From Allolobophora icterica (taxonomy: Eukaryota; Annelida; Clitellata; Crassiclitellata; Lumbricidae): a stretch of DNA of 64,000 nt. The position numbers and the translations under genes are program-made. The stretch spans positions 34,006,621 to 34,070,620 of the forward strand of contig OY744616.1 in NCBI GenBank assembly GCA_963556255.1, in the 5' to 3' direction. The first letter of the stretch is position 1, and the number at the start of each line of letters is the position of its first letter. Under the pieces are notes generated by a model that was not told the origin of the DNA, did no database searches, and saw only the letters and a list, made by a program, of their open reading frames with translations. Shown here one piece after another: positions 1 through 14,200 of the stretch.

Positions 1-1312
1 CCGAGAAGGGTCTGGGCGAAGCCCCCACATCAGTGGACATTTCCGCACGGCCGAAGACCAACTCTTAACCGTCAAAGTTCCAGACGCCTACCTACTCTGT
101 GGGCACCATGCGCTCCAGCGGTTTTCGGTTATACATAGAACAGTTTTGTAGCCTTTGTTGGTATTAAGTCATCAAAAGTTGACAACATGTCAGTATTGTG
201 AACTTGGTGAACTGTATTTCTGACTGAACTGTTAGTAATTGAGCATTAGTTAATTATTTGTTTTCTCATGATCAAAACATTTATGTTATACGATGTTCCG
301 GGTGTTTGTTCAAGGCTCAAAACTTATTGAACGCCCCTCGTACTTCGGGTTGAGAAGCATCTATAAGGTAATTAAGGTACGGTAGGCCTTAAGATGTCGT
401 TAAACACTGGATAGTACAGGCCTTATCAGAGCTGTAAAGACTGCTAATTAAAGAAGATTAAGTGTACCTATTACAAGACTTGATTACAATCAAGGTGTGA
501 CTGAGCTAGATGGAAGATTTCGACATTAATTGCAGTAATGTGCGCATCTCTAAAAGTTTGTATGCAAGATAAGATTGACGTGTTGATGTTAAAACTTGGT
601 TACTTCCAATTACCACAACATGGACCTTTAATGGTGTGCCATTCATTCAAATGGGCAGCGGTGGTGAAGGATCTCAGTGATCTCACTCGACCAATTCATT
701 GAACAATGAATAGGGTCGAGAGTCATATTATGGTCACTATAGAAAATCGTCCACATTTACATTTATACGACTCCTATTAAAGCAGCCATGTTCATAACAC
801 AATTCTTTTTGATCATGGTTTCATCTTGTACAAGAAGTTTTCTCTTCGAGTGTCACAACGAACATTTGAGATTACAACTTGTACATGCATTCTGTCGAAA
901 CCAATTTTTCCAAGATGCAAGATTTTCGCAACAGAGGAATGTTTACATCACAAACACTGATCAAAAAAGAGAGAAACCAAAGCCAAAATTAATACTTAAT
1001 CTCACTTACAAGTCGACTTAATTCAACAATTGTGATTATAATCATTCTGTAAGTGATCAGCAATGAATGTTCAAGAAACTAAAATCACCTCAATCATTAC
1101 TCCATGTACTATGCAACCGGTATAAAAACTCTATGGCCAATGCCTAGGCCTATATTCTGAATAAACATAGTTGCAGTGCATTTTACTGCTGGTACTGGCA
1201 CTTTTCTTTGCAGTTACATAGAATTAAATTACATCTACGCTCATGATTTGCCGGATGTGTACCCCAAGAAAGATAAAGAAACATGCCTGTGTAACAAAGA
1301 AAATTAGACTAG
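1..1312. other. Left flank, no gene recognised
   Basis: No open reading frame here shows a recognisable domain or a convincing exon structure. The first 130 bases are richer in G+C than what follows, and one frame stays open from the left edge to a stop at 67-69; it is too short to identify. An AATAAA hexamer occurs near 1160. This could be the 3' end of an unseen upstream gene or simply intergenic DNA; nothing decides between them. Confidence 0.4.
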
Positions 1313-1320
1313 ATTATAAC

Positions 1321-1647
1321 CATGGATGTCATTTAGGGGGCAAGGGGGCATTTCCCCCCCCCCCCCGATTTAAAAAAAAATGAAAAAGCTGGAACAAGAA
1401 AAGGAGGAAGAAGAAAGGGGTAAAAAAGAAAGAAATGATACTCAAATTCATGGAATTATTATATACTATTAGCAAAACTAGTTTGCAATGGTTTTTTTTC
1501 ACAAGACCACACCTCTTTGACAGTGGGGGGGCACATTATGCAGTTTATCCACGAAAATTTAGAAGAAACACTCAAAAGCTGTTAATTTTTTACCTCTTTT
1601 TTGACGTCCTTGCCGCCCCCCTGAAAAAAGCTGAAATGACGTCCCTG
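1321..1647. mobile_element. hAT-type MITE with 8 bp target duplication
   Basis: The ends form imperfect terminal inverted repeats: CATGGATGTCATTT at the left, and the reverse complement of the right end reads CAGGGACGTCATTT (12 of 14 match). The element is flanked on both sides by ATTATAAC (1313-1320 and 1648-1655), an 8 bp duplication with T at position 2 and A at position 7 as hAT transposases prefer. It carries a C-run and A-run near the left end and no transposase. Superfamily assignment rests on duplication length and the CA..TG ends. Confidence 0.8.
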
Positions 1648-1746
1648 ATTATAACAAACATTTTCAACGTGAACAAAGTCGATATCACATAGAAATGCGA
1701 ATCTGAGGTGCGGTTAGTCAGTCGCCAGGTGAAGAGCAGTTAGGTA

Positions 1747-2030
1747 CATGAGCGGCGATCATGGGGGGGGTGTCGAGGGGGACAAGACCCCACCTTTAAC
1801 AGTGAGGGGACACGCCATGCATCGGACCCCCACATTTTGAAGAAACCCCCCAAAAGGTCATCAAATGTTTTTGCGCTATGCGCGAGAAATTTTTTACCTT
1901 TTTTTGACCAAATCAGTTCACGGCGATAAATTTTTTTACCTCTTTTTTGACCAGATCAGTTCAAAACTCTTTTTGACCAGATCAGTTCAAAAATGTTCCC
2001 CTCACCTGTCAAACAAGATCGCCGCCACTG
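1747..2030. mobile_element. Probable hAT-type MITE, target duplication decayed
   Basis: The left end CATGAGCGGCGATC matches the reverse complement of the right end, CAGTGGCGGCGATC, at 11 of 14 positions. No flanking duplication survives, so the limits are inferred from the inverted repeats. The right half contains a degenerate tandem repeat built on TTTTTGACCAGATCAGTTCA. It is GC-rich at the left and has no coding capacity. Confidence 0.5.
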
Positions 2031-2145
2031 AGTGCATCCACTTTGAAGTCCTATATATCGCTGACCTACAACTCACTACAATAGGCCTACTCCCAGCCAA
2101 GGTAGGCCTACCTTCGCGAGCTCTTCACCATCCAGCCTCCTCGAT

Positions 2146-2432
2146 CAGTGTTTAATCTAGATCTCGACGTCTTTGGGGGGGGGGTGGTGGGAAATGTCCC
2201 CCCCCCAGGATTGAAGTTCCCCCAGAGGCCAGTAATATTATAATGTAGAGACCTTTTGGGGAGGAAAATTCCCCCTCCCAGGATACAAGGTTCCCCTCCC
2301 CCCCCCAGAGGTGAATAATAACGTTTTTGACAGATGAATTCCTTAAAACAGGTCATCAACGTTTCTGAGAGGGTAATTGCTATAGAAACCTTGTTTCCCC
2401 TCCCAGAAGAGGGGGGTCTAGATTAAACACTG
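2146..2432. mobile_element. hAT-like MITE with 9 bp flanking repeat
   Basis: The left end CAGTGTTTAATCTAGA is the reverse complement of the right end TCTAGATTAAACACTG. The element is bounded by CTCCTCGAT on both sides (2137-2145 and 2433-2441), one base longer than a standard hAT duplication, probably by a chance match. The interior has runs of G and C and no transposase reading frame. An apparent minus-strand reading frame inside it is low-complexity and is not a gene. Confidence 0.75.
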
Positions 2433-2441
2433 CTCCTCGAT

Positions 2442-3010
2442 CTACCCATTCATCCTTCTATATCACTCTTTCTAGGCCAAAAGCTATTTTCCAACTACAA
2501 AAATAGTTTAACTAAAGTTGGCAACTGATTTTTGAAGAAGGCCGTAGATTTAATTTTACTGGGCTAAGATCACTCGTGAATCAGATTACTTCAATATTGC
2601 CGATTTTATTTACGTCATCAGATGTAGAATCTTTCTTTAATAATCATCTGCGTTCCTAGGTGAGACATTTGTAAACTACTGAGCGGTTTCGATGGAGTTG
2701 TTGTGATTTCTTCGTTGATGAAAATAAAATAAAATAATATAAAATGAAACTGCAGTTGGAATTATGTAACAGCAGAGGTCCTGTTACTACTTCAGGTTAG
2801 ACTAGCACTGGTGAAGAACGGTGTGCTGCTTCTGCCTCGTACGCGTCAAATGCGCGATTGGAGTTGACAAGTTCAATCATGTTTCTCATCAGTTCATTGA
2901 GGTTATCTGGCGTTAACTTTTAGGGTTTGTGCACCCTTACTAGGCATATAGCTAGTCTTTTTCAACATAATGAATGATGGTTTCTTCTTTTTTACCTATT
3001 TATTTTACAG
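2442..3010. other. Repeat-rich upstream flank / probable 5' UTR intron of the CEP350-like gene
   Basis: At about 2471-2540 there is a fragment related to the left arm of the AT-rich element at 7723-8275 (shared TTTAACTAAAGTTGGCAACT). The remainder shows no coding signal. It ends in a pyrimidine-rich stretch and a good acceptor, TTTATTTTACAG at 2999-3010. This implies a non-coding exon further upstream, which I could not place. Confidence 0.4.
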
Positions 3011-5255
3011 TACAGTTGCAGCATTCATAAAAGTACGTGGAGATGAAAAAATTTGGCGGAACTAAAGTGGCTAGACAAGACACACTGCTACAATCGGCTC
3101 TGAAGAATGGCAGTGGACCACAAAATGGTTTGTATTTGCTAGGCTTGTTTACATCAAGTGTTAACCTTGCTGTGTTTTGATATAGTGTGTGCTGTTGTGG
3201 GTGGTGATTTAATGAATGGCATTTTGAAGTGAATTTGAATTGAATATATGCACTTGATGATCCCAAGGAATTTTATGACTAGAGGATCTGTACTGAAAAC
3301 AAGTGATGCCATCAAGGGTGACTCCAAGATAGATGAGGTTAAGGCAAAGGCCCTCAAGCGAAAGACCAGGCCCACTGAGCCATGGCCCAAAAGGCCAGGG
3401 CTAGGAGGATATAGTTTGTACTTTCTGCTGGCTTCCTCTGACTTGTTTCCTCACCTCTAATTTCTAGACAGAACCTGTATTTATTTATTTATTTATGCCA
3501 CCTCATGCTTGATTCAAGAGCTTGTGGTTCTGTCTCACCATCCTTCTCACACTCCCAACCCTGCCAGTCCACAGAAGCCTGGTAAAATGTATTCCTAGAG
3601 GAGCTTGGCGCAAAAGCTAGATTGTGGGTCGGCATTATAGATCAAATTTACAGGATCTTGTTTAAAAAGATGCTTGGGCTTCACTGTTGCTTTTTGAGGT
3701 CCCTGTTTGCACTGTCATATGTCATATGGACCAAATCTGATCTGGGTGTGAACGGGACAAATTAAAATTAATTACTTACAGTTTTACTGTAGAAGCTAGT
3801 TGTAATTAGTTTACTGTTACAAAATGACATGTTATGTGAGATACATAAAAGAAGTTATATTTTATGTCTAGATAATTAACTAACTAATGACCTGTTGACT
3901 GCATTACTATCAGTTAATAGAAATAAATGTATGTAGCACTATTTTATTTTGTGTGTGTACTTTTAGAACTTCAGACAGCATGGGACTCTCTTGGTAAAGC
4001 TAAATCTATAGTAAGTTGGCTTTTCTTAACTTTATACAGTGTTTCTATTCGGATTATTTCAGCTTGGAGTGGCTTCTACCAGTGGGGGCTGGGAGAACGG
4101 TCTCCAATGGTTACCAGAAGTGGGGGTTTAACATTCTGGATATAACCTGGGGTTGTTGTTGATTTCTGATAATATATTTAATTTATGTATCATATATGTT
4201 ATCAAAACACATGTTATCTTGGAGTAATGAACCGAAGGTTCGCTTGAAGTAACTTATTTAGTACAGTCTGTGCCAGCTCAAAGAGACATCAGGCTCTTGT
4301 ACATAAGTCAGCCAGAGTGGGGAGTTTGTTCTCCCATTCCAGGTGGTGGTTTAGGTGTCACTGGCCTCGGAGCTGAATGTCTTTAATTTATTGTAAATTT
4401 TTATGTGAAGTCTACTTAGCTTTTCTTTTGTAGTATGTGTAGCAGAAATAAATGTACATTTGATATCTGCATTTGTGACCAGCCATTACAAAATGAGTCT
4501 CTAAGCACTTTTCAACTATTTTGAGTTATATATTCCACATTATTCTATGTTAAATTACCTTCAAAATGAGCTAAATATTTATCAAAATCGACCAAGTGCT
4601 TGTTGAGTTATTAAATTTGTAAGCTTTCATCCTGTGCAATAAAAAATGTCGGGAAATCAAGATTTTCTATTTATATTTGTTTACCCAGATCCAGTTTAGG
4701 GCTTACGAGAAAAGCACCTTATTGGTTAATTAAAGGTCATGTCGAAAAGATAATTTCTTCATGTCATAGAGCGAAGTCTAAGCTTTCCAATGATATATTA
4801 CAACCATGATTTTTTCGCCAGGTGGCCACCGTCTAGGAACGTGAAATTCGTACAAAAATGATTTGTTTTATCTTATAGGTCGCTTATTTTATATAAATAA
4901 CACATTAAAAACAACAAAATAAATAAAGTTTTAATATTTTTTTAGTGTATTATATAATGTAGATTCCGAAAATGTAAATATCACAAAATCAATAATTTGA
5001 ATGCAAAACACCTTCAGAAGCGATTTGCAGCATTTTGCTGTATGCGACTTCCGACTCATTTTGTAATGGCGGGTCACATTTTATTTGGTTTATTTATTAT
5101 TTCAGTTGCATCAGGTGGACCACAAGATGACGGAGCTATCCAAGCCATCATCGGCCGATATTCTTTGGCATCTGCCAGATTTCCTTTACTGTCTTGTTGA
5201 CCAAGAAAATCTAAAAGATCTTCCTAACGGTCGCTCAGATGATCCTTCATATCTG
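3011..5255 (+). CDS. CEP350-like, exons 1-3 (N-terminus)
   Basis: Exon 1 opens after the acceptor at 3010, with ATG at 3043 and a donor after 3127. Exon 2 is 3967-4010 (LQTAWDSLGKAKSI). Exon 3 starts at 5106 and reads LHQVDHKMTELSKPSSADIL and onward. Exon 3 has a decent donor after 5255 (GTATGC) that leaves phase 0, but exon 4 needs one base. A weaker donor after 5229 (GTCGCT) restores phase exactly. The TrpAsp-Ser/Ala-Leu motif in exon 2 is the N-terminal CEP350 signature. Exon 2 is only 44 nt, so prediction programs may miss it. Confidence 0.72.
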
Positions 5256-8200
5256 GTATGCATTGCTCACCCACATTATGCATATTTCTAATGTCAGTGC
5301 CATCTATTAAGGGCATGGCCTATATCAGGGGTTCCCAACCAGGGGTGCCCGCACCCCCAGGGGGTGCGAGATGGCATTTCAGGGGGTGCGAGAAAGAGTA
5401 GGTAAACTTTTTATCGGCTGATAGAAAATCCGTCATAAATACAAATGTCACGAAATTAACTCGTTACAAAAATTGTTTGCATTGAAGGTGAGGTCACATT
5501 TATTTTATAACAGAACTTGATATTAATAAATGTAATAATTGTGTGTGCGTGTGTGTATACTTACTGAGCAGTATTTGTATCGTAGTGCAACCGGTGTCTT
5601 GCAGTGTCATTATTTTTGCTTTGAGTGCAATGTCATATTGACATTATATTTTGAAAGAATCAATGAGCAGGAAAAATTTTGTCAAAACGGGCTTTATGAA
5701 CAGGTAAATTAGCTCATATTTTTCTCTTGCTGGTTCGCAGATTAACCCTTCATTTTTCATCATGTCAAAAAGAAGGGAATGGAATGATGAGGGTGTGTTG
5801 CTTTGGTTTCACTTGCACAACAGGAAATGATAACTTGCAAAAACCCAGTGCATTCTTTGTAGCGTTATGAATTTATATGTGCATTTTATGCACTGAGTTA
5901 AAAGCTCAGTTTTAGTTCAGTTTGTTCACCCACAGTACTGTATGAGTGTATGTGGTTCAGTCTGTGGTTCAAAAAATAGAAATGTGACTTAGTCGTCTTC
6001 AAATGTGATATGACTTTTGTAGGGGGTGCGAGCGCTAATCAAATGTTTCCAAGGGGTGCGAGGCATAGAAAAGGTTGGGAATCCCTGGCCTATATGCTGG
6101 CCAATACCTTTACAATTTAAATTTAAAAAAAAAATCAAGCTTTAAGGATCTCTGATTTAGAGTCCTGTTTTTTTGTTGATGATGTGTAGCAGGCTAGATG
6201 TTTCACAGTGCATCCAGAATGTGTTGATTGAGGTCATGGCCTATTTGTAATGGTAGCGTCAGTTGTTTGAACGTGGCCTGTATTCTGGCCACTACCATTG
6301 TAGTGTTCCAACATCTGTTAAAAGAATGGTGTCCTAGCATTAGTGGCACATGTCTATGCCACTAGATCAGTTGATAGATTACATGCAGGTCATCTGATTT
6401 GGATGTTTATAAAATGGTTTTCATGGATGGTCTGAAAGATGTCTGTTCACAGCAGTACAATTCTTTGCTGTGAAATAAGGAACTTTCGAGTGATTGCACG
6501 TAATGAATATAGTCTGTGTTTAATGAATCTGACAGCTCAGCGACAATGTGAACGCTTCTCATTTCAAAAGAAAAGTCAGCTATAAAGGTAAACATGAATT
6601 CATACGTATTATTGTTATTGTTGTTTGTTGAAAATGATATTTCTTGTAGTTTTATGCATTTTTATGTGTTCAGTTATTACCCTTGTGCAGAGTAAAGTAC
6701 CTTTAAATTATACTATTGCCTCTTTGGTTTGACATTCATTGACTTTTTGCTTGATGGATGAAGATCCAGTTTTTTATGTATTAGGTCATTTCACTGTGTA
6801 ATAATCAGAACTCTTTTGTAGAAAACAGAGCAGAGAGTCAAAGTCAGTATGACTCAATCAGTGATCGGAAACATTCCAGTACAGTCATCCCCACAGATGG
6901 TAGCTTCCTCCCTACCTCTGATGAGAGCACGTTTGCCAAAAATATCCCTGACATCTCATCCATCTCAGCTCTTTCCAGTAATTTACGACCTCAGAGTTCT
7001 GCTTGGAATACAAGCTCACGTGATGTGACCGCAGATGTAACCTCCTCAACAGCTTTACGTGACACTGATATACGATACCTGAATGATGTAGCAGTTCAAC
7101 CAAAGAGTTCAGTGCCTCAAGAAACTGCCAAGCCACCGCGGTTCCACCATGTCGATGTTGTTATACCTGCTGGATATAGCAAGAAAAAGACAGGTGGGCT
7201 GGGTCGTAAGGTCACAATTCAGGATCCTTCTGATGATGTCAAACACAATGAGGCGCAGCAAGAAGCAGAACGGGATGTTGCATCTAATGTAGCGGCTAGT
7301 TGGACTGACACCACGATGTCACGGAATGCCAAGTTTGCAAGTGAAACAGGTTAGCGGTATCTTGTAGTTTAAACTTTCCCATTATTATGGATTGTTCGTA
7401 AGGTTGATTAACAGTGTTTGGATATAAGTTGCATTTTCAATTATTTTCATTGCATTTAGGTAAGTCTGCTTTCTGGCTAAGTTATCTTCAGACCATGTAA
7501 AGTTTTTTAAAGATAAACTATTTCACATCCCATGATGTATGTGTGCATTTATGAATGTCTGTGGGTGTGTGTATGTGTGTGTTACATACCGGTACCTGAA
7601 TACTTATATAACTCTTTAAACCCTCCAATGGTGGTCTTGGGTCTACAGCATAAAAGGAATTTAGGAGTCTGATAATGATGCAAAAGATGATGTAACAATG
7701 AGGAATTTGAGGATGTTGTTGGCAGTGATAGGCACTAAACTATTTTTTTAGCTAAACTAAAACTATTTTCCAACTAAAAAAAGAGTTTAACTAAAGTTGG
7801 CAACTGATTTTGGAAATTAGTTAACTAAACTAAAAAAAAGTAGTTAAACTTTTTCAAACTTTTTTTCAAACTTTTTACGACAAACATTTTCACAATAAAA
7901 GAGGTTAAGTGAACTGTAGTAATGCAAAGCATCAATGACAATTTCACCTTCAAACTATGCAATGTGTAATGTTCTGGCATACAGTTACATGTGTACTGTA
8001 AGTAGTGTATGAATTTGAAAGCACAGGCTGTTAATGCTAAAACCATGCTGTGTTAAAATGTTTTTTTGCTGACAGTGTTCAATGTTCACTGTGGAAAAAT
8101 AGTTGCATATTACTGATTTTTTAAGTTAAACTTTGTAGTTAGCAACTAAAATTTTTTAGTTAAACTATGGTTTTGACTAAACTATTAAAATTTTAAGTTG

Positions 8201-11200
8201 AACTTCTTCCTTAACTAAATTTTTTTAGTTTAACTAAAAGTTAGCAACTTTTTAGTTAACTATTGCCCATCACTGGTTGTTGGTAGCTGTGATGAGTAGC
8301 AGATGATGATTAAAATGTAAAACAAGTAATGCTTTTGAAAAATTTTCAGCACAGACCCCAAGACTTGTACCTTCATGTTATTAGGCAGTACCTTGAAAAA
8401 TGTAAGCTGCCTTTTAACACTTTCATGACGAACGTGTAGTAAAATGTGTGGAAAACTAATGTCTCTCGTTGTTAAACCAAGTGTCTTGTTGTTTTAGCCC
8501 CTTCTGGCCAGTTCCAACTTGATGATTATTCTTTGGGCACACTGGATGGAGCTGTGATTGTACGCAAGGTTGCAAATGGACCACCAGCCCCATCACACAA
8601 GGGTTAGCTGAGTTACTATTAGTTTGGATTATGAAATAAATTGTTAACGTGTTTTCTGGTTTTGTTATTGCTAATTCATTATATTTTTTTATTCAATTTG
8701 CATATAGTATGGATATATATATATTCCAGTGTATAATCTGATCTGGTGATCATAATTTTAGATAAGGTAATGTTAGGGAAGATATCTGCTCATTCATTAC
8801 ATGCATTTATCAACACAGATGCTCATGTAAATAAGTCAGTAAGTAAGTAAGTAGCCTTTATTTGCATCTGACAAGTGCCTATGTACGGTGTGGTATGATA
8901 ACTAAGGCCTAATGCGAGTTGGTTTGCAGTGTCAATTATTTCTTTAAATGAGATTTCATTGCTGCATTTGCACTTAACAGTTTTAAATGCTTTGCCAGAT
9001 AATATTTTAGTAGTTTTAGTGCCACATTGAATATACATTATACAATGGCAAAGACTATTAGCGTAATATTTCACTTTATTTTAGGTTTCCACGAACCACA
9101 GAGTCGTATTCGGGCATCGCCAGTTAAGGCCAAATGGGTGGAAGAACAATCAACTCTCAAAGGCACTAAAGACAGAGATGGACCTGCAACTCAGACAAAA
9201 AATACAGGTACATTTAGGAATTCTAATCTTTCGAATCTAATGACTTCTGCAGTCCGATGATCATGGTGCAGAAGGCATCAACATTGACGAGAAGTCAAAG
9301 TCAACACTCATAATCCATTTGAGTAATCTAAAGTCAAAATCTGAGGGAAACAGGAAGTAAGGACACAGTGGGTGAGCAAGTTGAAACAAACGAGTCCTAA
9401 GTTTTTGGCCTTAATGAGATTAAAAAACTGACAGAATGCACAGAGGTGGTCAATTGTATTGTAAATACAGGCCTTGTCTCGGTCTGCACAGGCGTGTAAG
9501 CCAGTGTTTCTGCATTTATAGTTGATAGTTTAAAAATCAGCACAGACTTCGCTTAATTAGTGGTGACTGAATTATAGATGCTGTTGTCCAAAATTATTTC
9601 AAGGATTTTATTAGAATAGGTCTTGGAATTTGATTTATGCAAAGTTTATATTTTTCAATTTTTTTATCAAGTTGAATATAACTTGTTTTTAAGTTATCTG
9701 ATAAATATTGTTTAATATATCAGATATAATTTGGGATTATCCGATAAATGTTGTTTAATTTTTTAGATATAATCTCAGATTACCTTTTTCTATCAACTGC
9801 TGATTCAGCAAAGAAGCCAGTGAGAGTAACAGCCGTTGGAAACAGCGAAGCTGCTAAAAAAGGTACTCACTGACCCAGTCCTGCGTTCCAGTACAAACAT
9901 TTCAGAGTGTGACTCAATTATGAATAAGACTTTGATTGGACCCCAAGATCAGGGAATTTATTTAACGGCTTCAGAATATTTGAAACCATTTCTCATGTGC
10001 AATTTAACTGTCCAGATGCATTCATTATTAAATTTGACCTCGATTATATATTGAATAAATTACACATAGTTGAAGACTGCAAGTCCAGCATTGTTATTTA
10101 CATTTATTTATTTATATTATGTATATTTATTAGTTGTTATTTATATTTATTCATATATATTTTTATTTATTTGTAGAAATTTATTTTTGTATTTTTTATA
10201 TGAACTATGTAAATTTCTTATTAATGACTATTTTTGCAGATATCATCACAACAAATTCTTGGCGAGCCGGTGCTAAGTTGAAGCATGACCTTGGCCTGAC
10301 CTTTAATGTAGCACCAAAGTCAGAAGCAGGTGGTAAAACAGACACTGCAAAGGAATCGAAGAAAACGGAGAAGGTGAAAGACCGAGGCTTGTTTGAAGAT
10401 GCTTCTTTATCAGACGTAGCTAAGAAAATTCTACAAGACCTACAACCAGGTAAAATCCATGTTGTAAACGTACATGGTAGTTATTTAACACTTTAACGAT
10501 GAGCTGCATTGGTTCCCAGTCGTTTTTAGTACACTCTCATTGTTAAAGTGTTAAATACTGACAGCCACATTTATTGGGCCCACAGCAGGCCCGCATTGAA
10601 TCACTTATAGCAACTAATGGCCAGCTATGTTGTAGAAATGTGCTGATAGAGTAAACTGAAACTCGTAATCATAATTTCAAAACTTCTAAAGCACCACTTG
10701 AAGACTAAGCACAGGGTACCAGCCTATTCATGAGCGCAGGACAATTGTTGATGAGCAACTTTTCCAAAGTCGCTATGCAGTGACTTGAGGTAGATTCGAA
10801 CCTGCAACCCTCTGGTTACAAGGCACAGAACATGCTACTACACCCCGCTAACTGGATTATTTCTTTGTTTACTTACGGACGTTTTAATAGCAGTGTATTT
10901 CTTGTTTTGGCAAATTTTTAACTTATGTTTCTTTCATTTCACTGTATTTATTATTAATTATTTGAAAAGTTTTGCAATCATTTATTATTTTATTTCTTGG
11001 GTTGCTTTATGTGGTCATTGTCTTATATTTAGTTTTATTTCTGTTTATTTTGAAAAATGACAGAAAAGGAGAGTACTGAAGAAAAGAAGACGCCAAAGAA
11101 AAAGCTGTACAAAAAGAAATCCATGCCCTCTGCAGGTTTTTAAACATTACATTTGTGTACACTGCCTTTCATAAAGTTTAAGGGATATATTTGCTGTGAA

Positions 11201-14200
11201 CTTAACTTTCTTTATGTACATGAATGAGTTCTTTAATGAATTTGTAACTCTGAGAAAAATTATTTGTGAATGGTGTATATATGGTCTTATTAAGTTTGCA
11301 TAATGCATATAGTTTGAATAATTTTTTACAGAAACCCATCAATTTAAATTATTTTTCTTCTTCTAACTGTCCAACCTATTCTGTGACCTGCAACCTATTT
11401 ACATACCTACTTGTGCATTATTAGATTCTGAAATAATATATTTTCTATTCCTAAATCAGGTTAGACAACTGTCTTTTTTGCCTCAAGACAAAGATTGATA
11501 ATAATGACTTTTCCTTCACTTTGATTTTGACCTACGCACTGACCTACTTTACTCTGGTTCAGTCTTTTGGCATATCTGTACCCATGCTGTATTGTTTAGA
11601 TGAAATCCCTAAAGAGACGCCGAACAAAGTGGTGCTTTACGATGCAAATGAGGCGCGCAAGTTTATTCGCAAACAGAAGGAGCAGAGAAGAAAAGATCGG
11701 ATGCTGAAAAAGGAGTCTGAGACGAAGACGAAGATGGAGAAACAACAACGCCTTGAGGAACTCGGTAAACGCCAGCACGAGGCGGCAGTAAAGTCTATGC
11801 GCAAGAATTCCTCAAATGTCATGAACAGCACTTGGGACTTTGGGATGACAGTAAACAAAGAGCAGGTGGGTACTTACCTAGTATATTACAATCAATTCAG
11901 TAATTTAAGGAAAAGATGGTTTGTTATTATTTTATTTCGTATATCATGTATCGTATCGTATTTGAAGATTTGTATAGCGCCGCTCACAGCTGAGGCCACT
12001 TGGCAGTGCTCCCAGTGCAAAGGCCCTGAGAGAAGAAAAAGGTATTAAGAACAGAATGGGATGCAAGAAGAGATCCAGAAAGTAAGGTTACCTGTAGAGA
12101 GGAAGGAAGTGCATTCCATCAGGGAGGGAATTTGATGGCTTCAGGACCATTACTGATGCTGAACTACAAACAGTCTTCACATCTGTTAACCTTAGGTCAT
12201 GCGAACTTGACCCTTTGCCTTTTTATTATTATTGAGTTAATTGATGATCTTTCTCCTTTCTTTCTCTATCTCTTTAATCGATCCTTAGCTGAGGGCTGCA
12301 TCCCTGCTTCACAAAAACATTCCCTGGTCTTCCTGGCACTTAAGAAGCCTACCCTGGACCCTAGTCTTTGCAGTGCTACGTGTGAAGGCTATGCATCAAG
12401 CTAAGAGATTTAGCTCAAATTCTCCATGTAGCGACGGCCTTTTAGGAATCAGAAGCTTCAAGAGTCCTGTCTAATTTCAATGCCATTGTAAAGTTAGGTA
12501 AGTCATTCATTTATTGCTCGCCTGTGTTAGAATGATATGTTCTGCTGAGGTACACACATGAATCTAAAACATAGCAGTCACTTAGTTAATATTCGTTATA
12601 TTCAATTGTTTATATTCGTGGCAGGCTCTGGTTTCGGATTACTTGCTGCAAAGCTGTGTTAGCAATAAGTGGAATTTAAATTTTCTGTAGTTGTCAGAAG
12701 AAAATGATGATGATGATGATGATTCAAGTGAAGAATGTTCCGATGAGAATGAGATCTTGGACAACGATGATCGTTCCATGAGAAAGAAAAGACCTGAAAT
12801 GAAGTTCCATTTAAACCCCCAGCAGCAGAGGTATGTGCACTGCTACTCAAACTGTGGGCCATGGTCCGGTACTGGTCCACTAGTGATTGGTTACTGGACC
12901 GCAGAATTATAACTGTATCACATTTTTATCGTACTCAAAATATTAAGTCCTATACAGTGTAACAGAAATTGATAACGCGACGCAATGTTTGTGCTTAATA
13001 AACAGAACATGCAGCAGTAACAAAGTTATAGTTGTAATAAATACTGACAATATTATGAAATCTAAATTTTAATATAACATGTCCTATATGAAAGCTAATG
13101 TTGAAAAGCACTCGTCGCAGCTTAGGCAGGTAAACCAATGAGTGGTTTGTAGCATCAGAAATTTTGAGAAGCACTGCTATGATGCACTGACCTGTGTCAA
13201 GAACCTTGCGTTTGTCCACTGCCAGCTTACAGGCCTAAGCAACGAAAGTGATTGCCTCCATTAAGCTCCTCTATAGGACATGGACTTTTACTTACAAATG
13301 AACCATTTGCAAAATGTAGCACAGTACAATGATCATCATCATCTGCTAAATACACCAGATCATTTATCAGCTAAGTTCTGACGGTTGCTTTACGGCCACT
13401 TTCGGTATTCTTCTCAGAGCTTGCTCCTTTTGTTTCTTATGTTTTAGTTCAGCCTGAAAGGGAAGCTAGACATACGGTAGGGCCTACTACTGTGTTTATG
13501 TTTCAGTGAGCTGCCTAGGGTCTTTGATCAGAAACAATTACCAGAGGAACTAAAGAATGCAGTGAGTGATGACGACCTGACCGCTCAGGAGATTGTAAAT
13601 CGCTTTGCAATCAAGTCTGGACTTACATTGGAAGATGTCGTTACTAATTACGCCAAGTATGCAGATGAGATTATGCGATCATTCATTGCAAAAGGTGAGT
13701 AGCATTACGTACAGTCATTCTCAAGCAGTTCAGAATTTTCATGGATCTGCAATTTCTTCTGGGATGCCTTGTGATATACAATGCTCTAAATTAAAAACTT
13801 TCCTATTCATATCTCATTAATGTTCTTAATATTTTTCTTTTGTCCAGCTTAACCCTTTCACGACGAGTGTGTACAAAATATGAATGGAAAACTAATCCCT
13901 CTCGTCGTTAAAGGATTAAATATGCAGTTCTGAAATTGGTGAAGAGGGCATTATCAGATTACAGTTGTATTGTATTGAGTCCTTTCTGTTGTGGGGGTAA
14001 GTCTGGGTTCTACAATCTACAGTCCCTACATAACATCTGCAGCTGAGTATTTTCCTCCCGGCTGAGGAGGAGTGGGTCTTTGAATTGATCCCAACCAGTA
14101 TGCTACAAATGCCTGTTCTGTGAGCATCTGGTGGCTTGGTTATCTCCTTCACAAACAACTAACGAGCTGTTTACACAGTTTCAGTGCACTTTAACTGAGT

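Noticed and set aside
1..69. Possible terminal exon of an upstream gene (one frame open from the left edge to a TAA at 67-69)
   Set aside because: Only about 22 codons are visible, there is no domain, and another frame is open longer; nothing supports a real exon.
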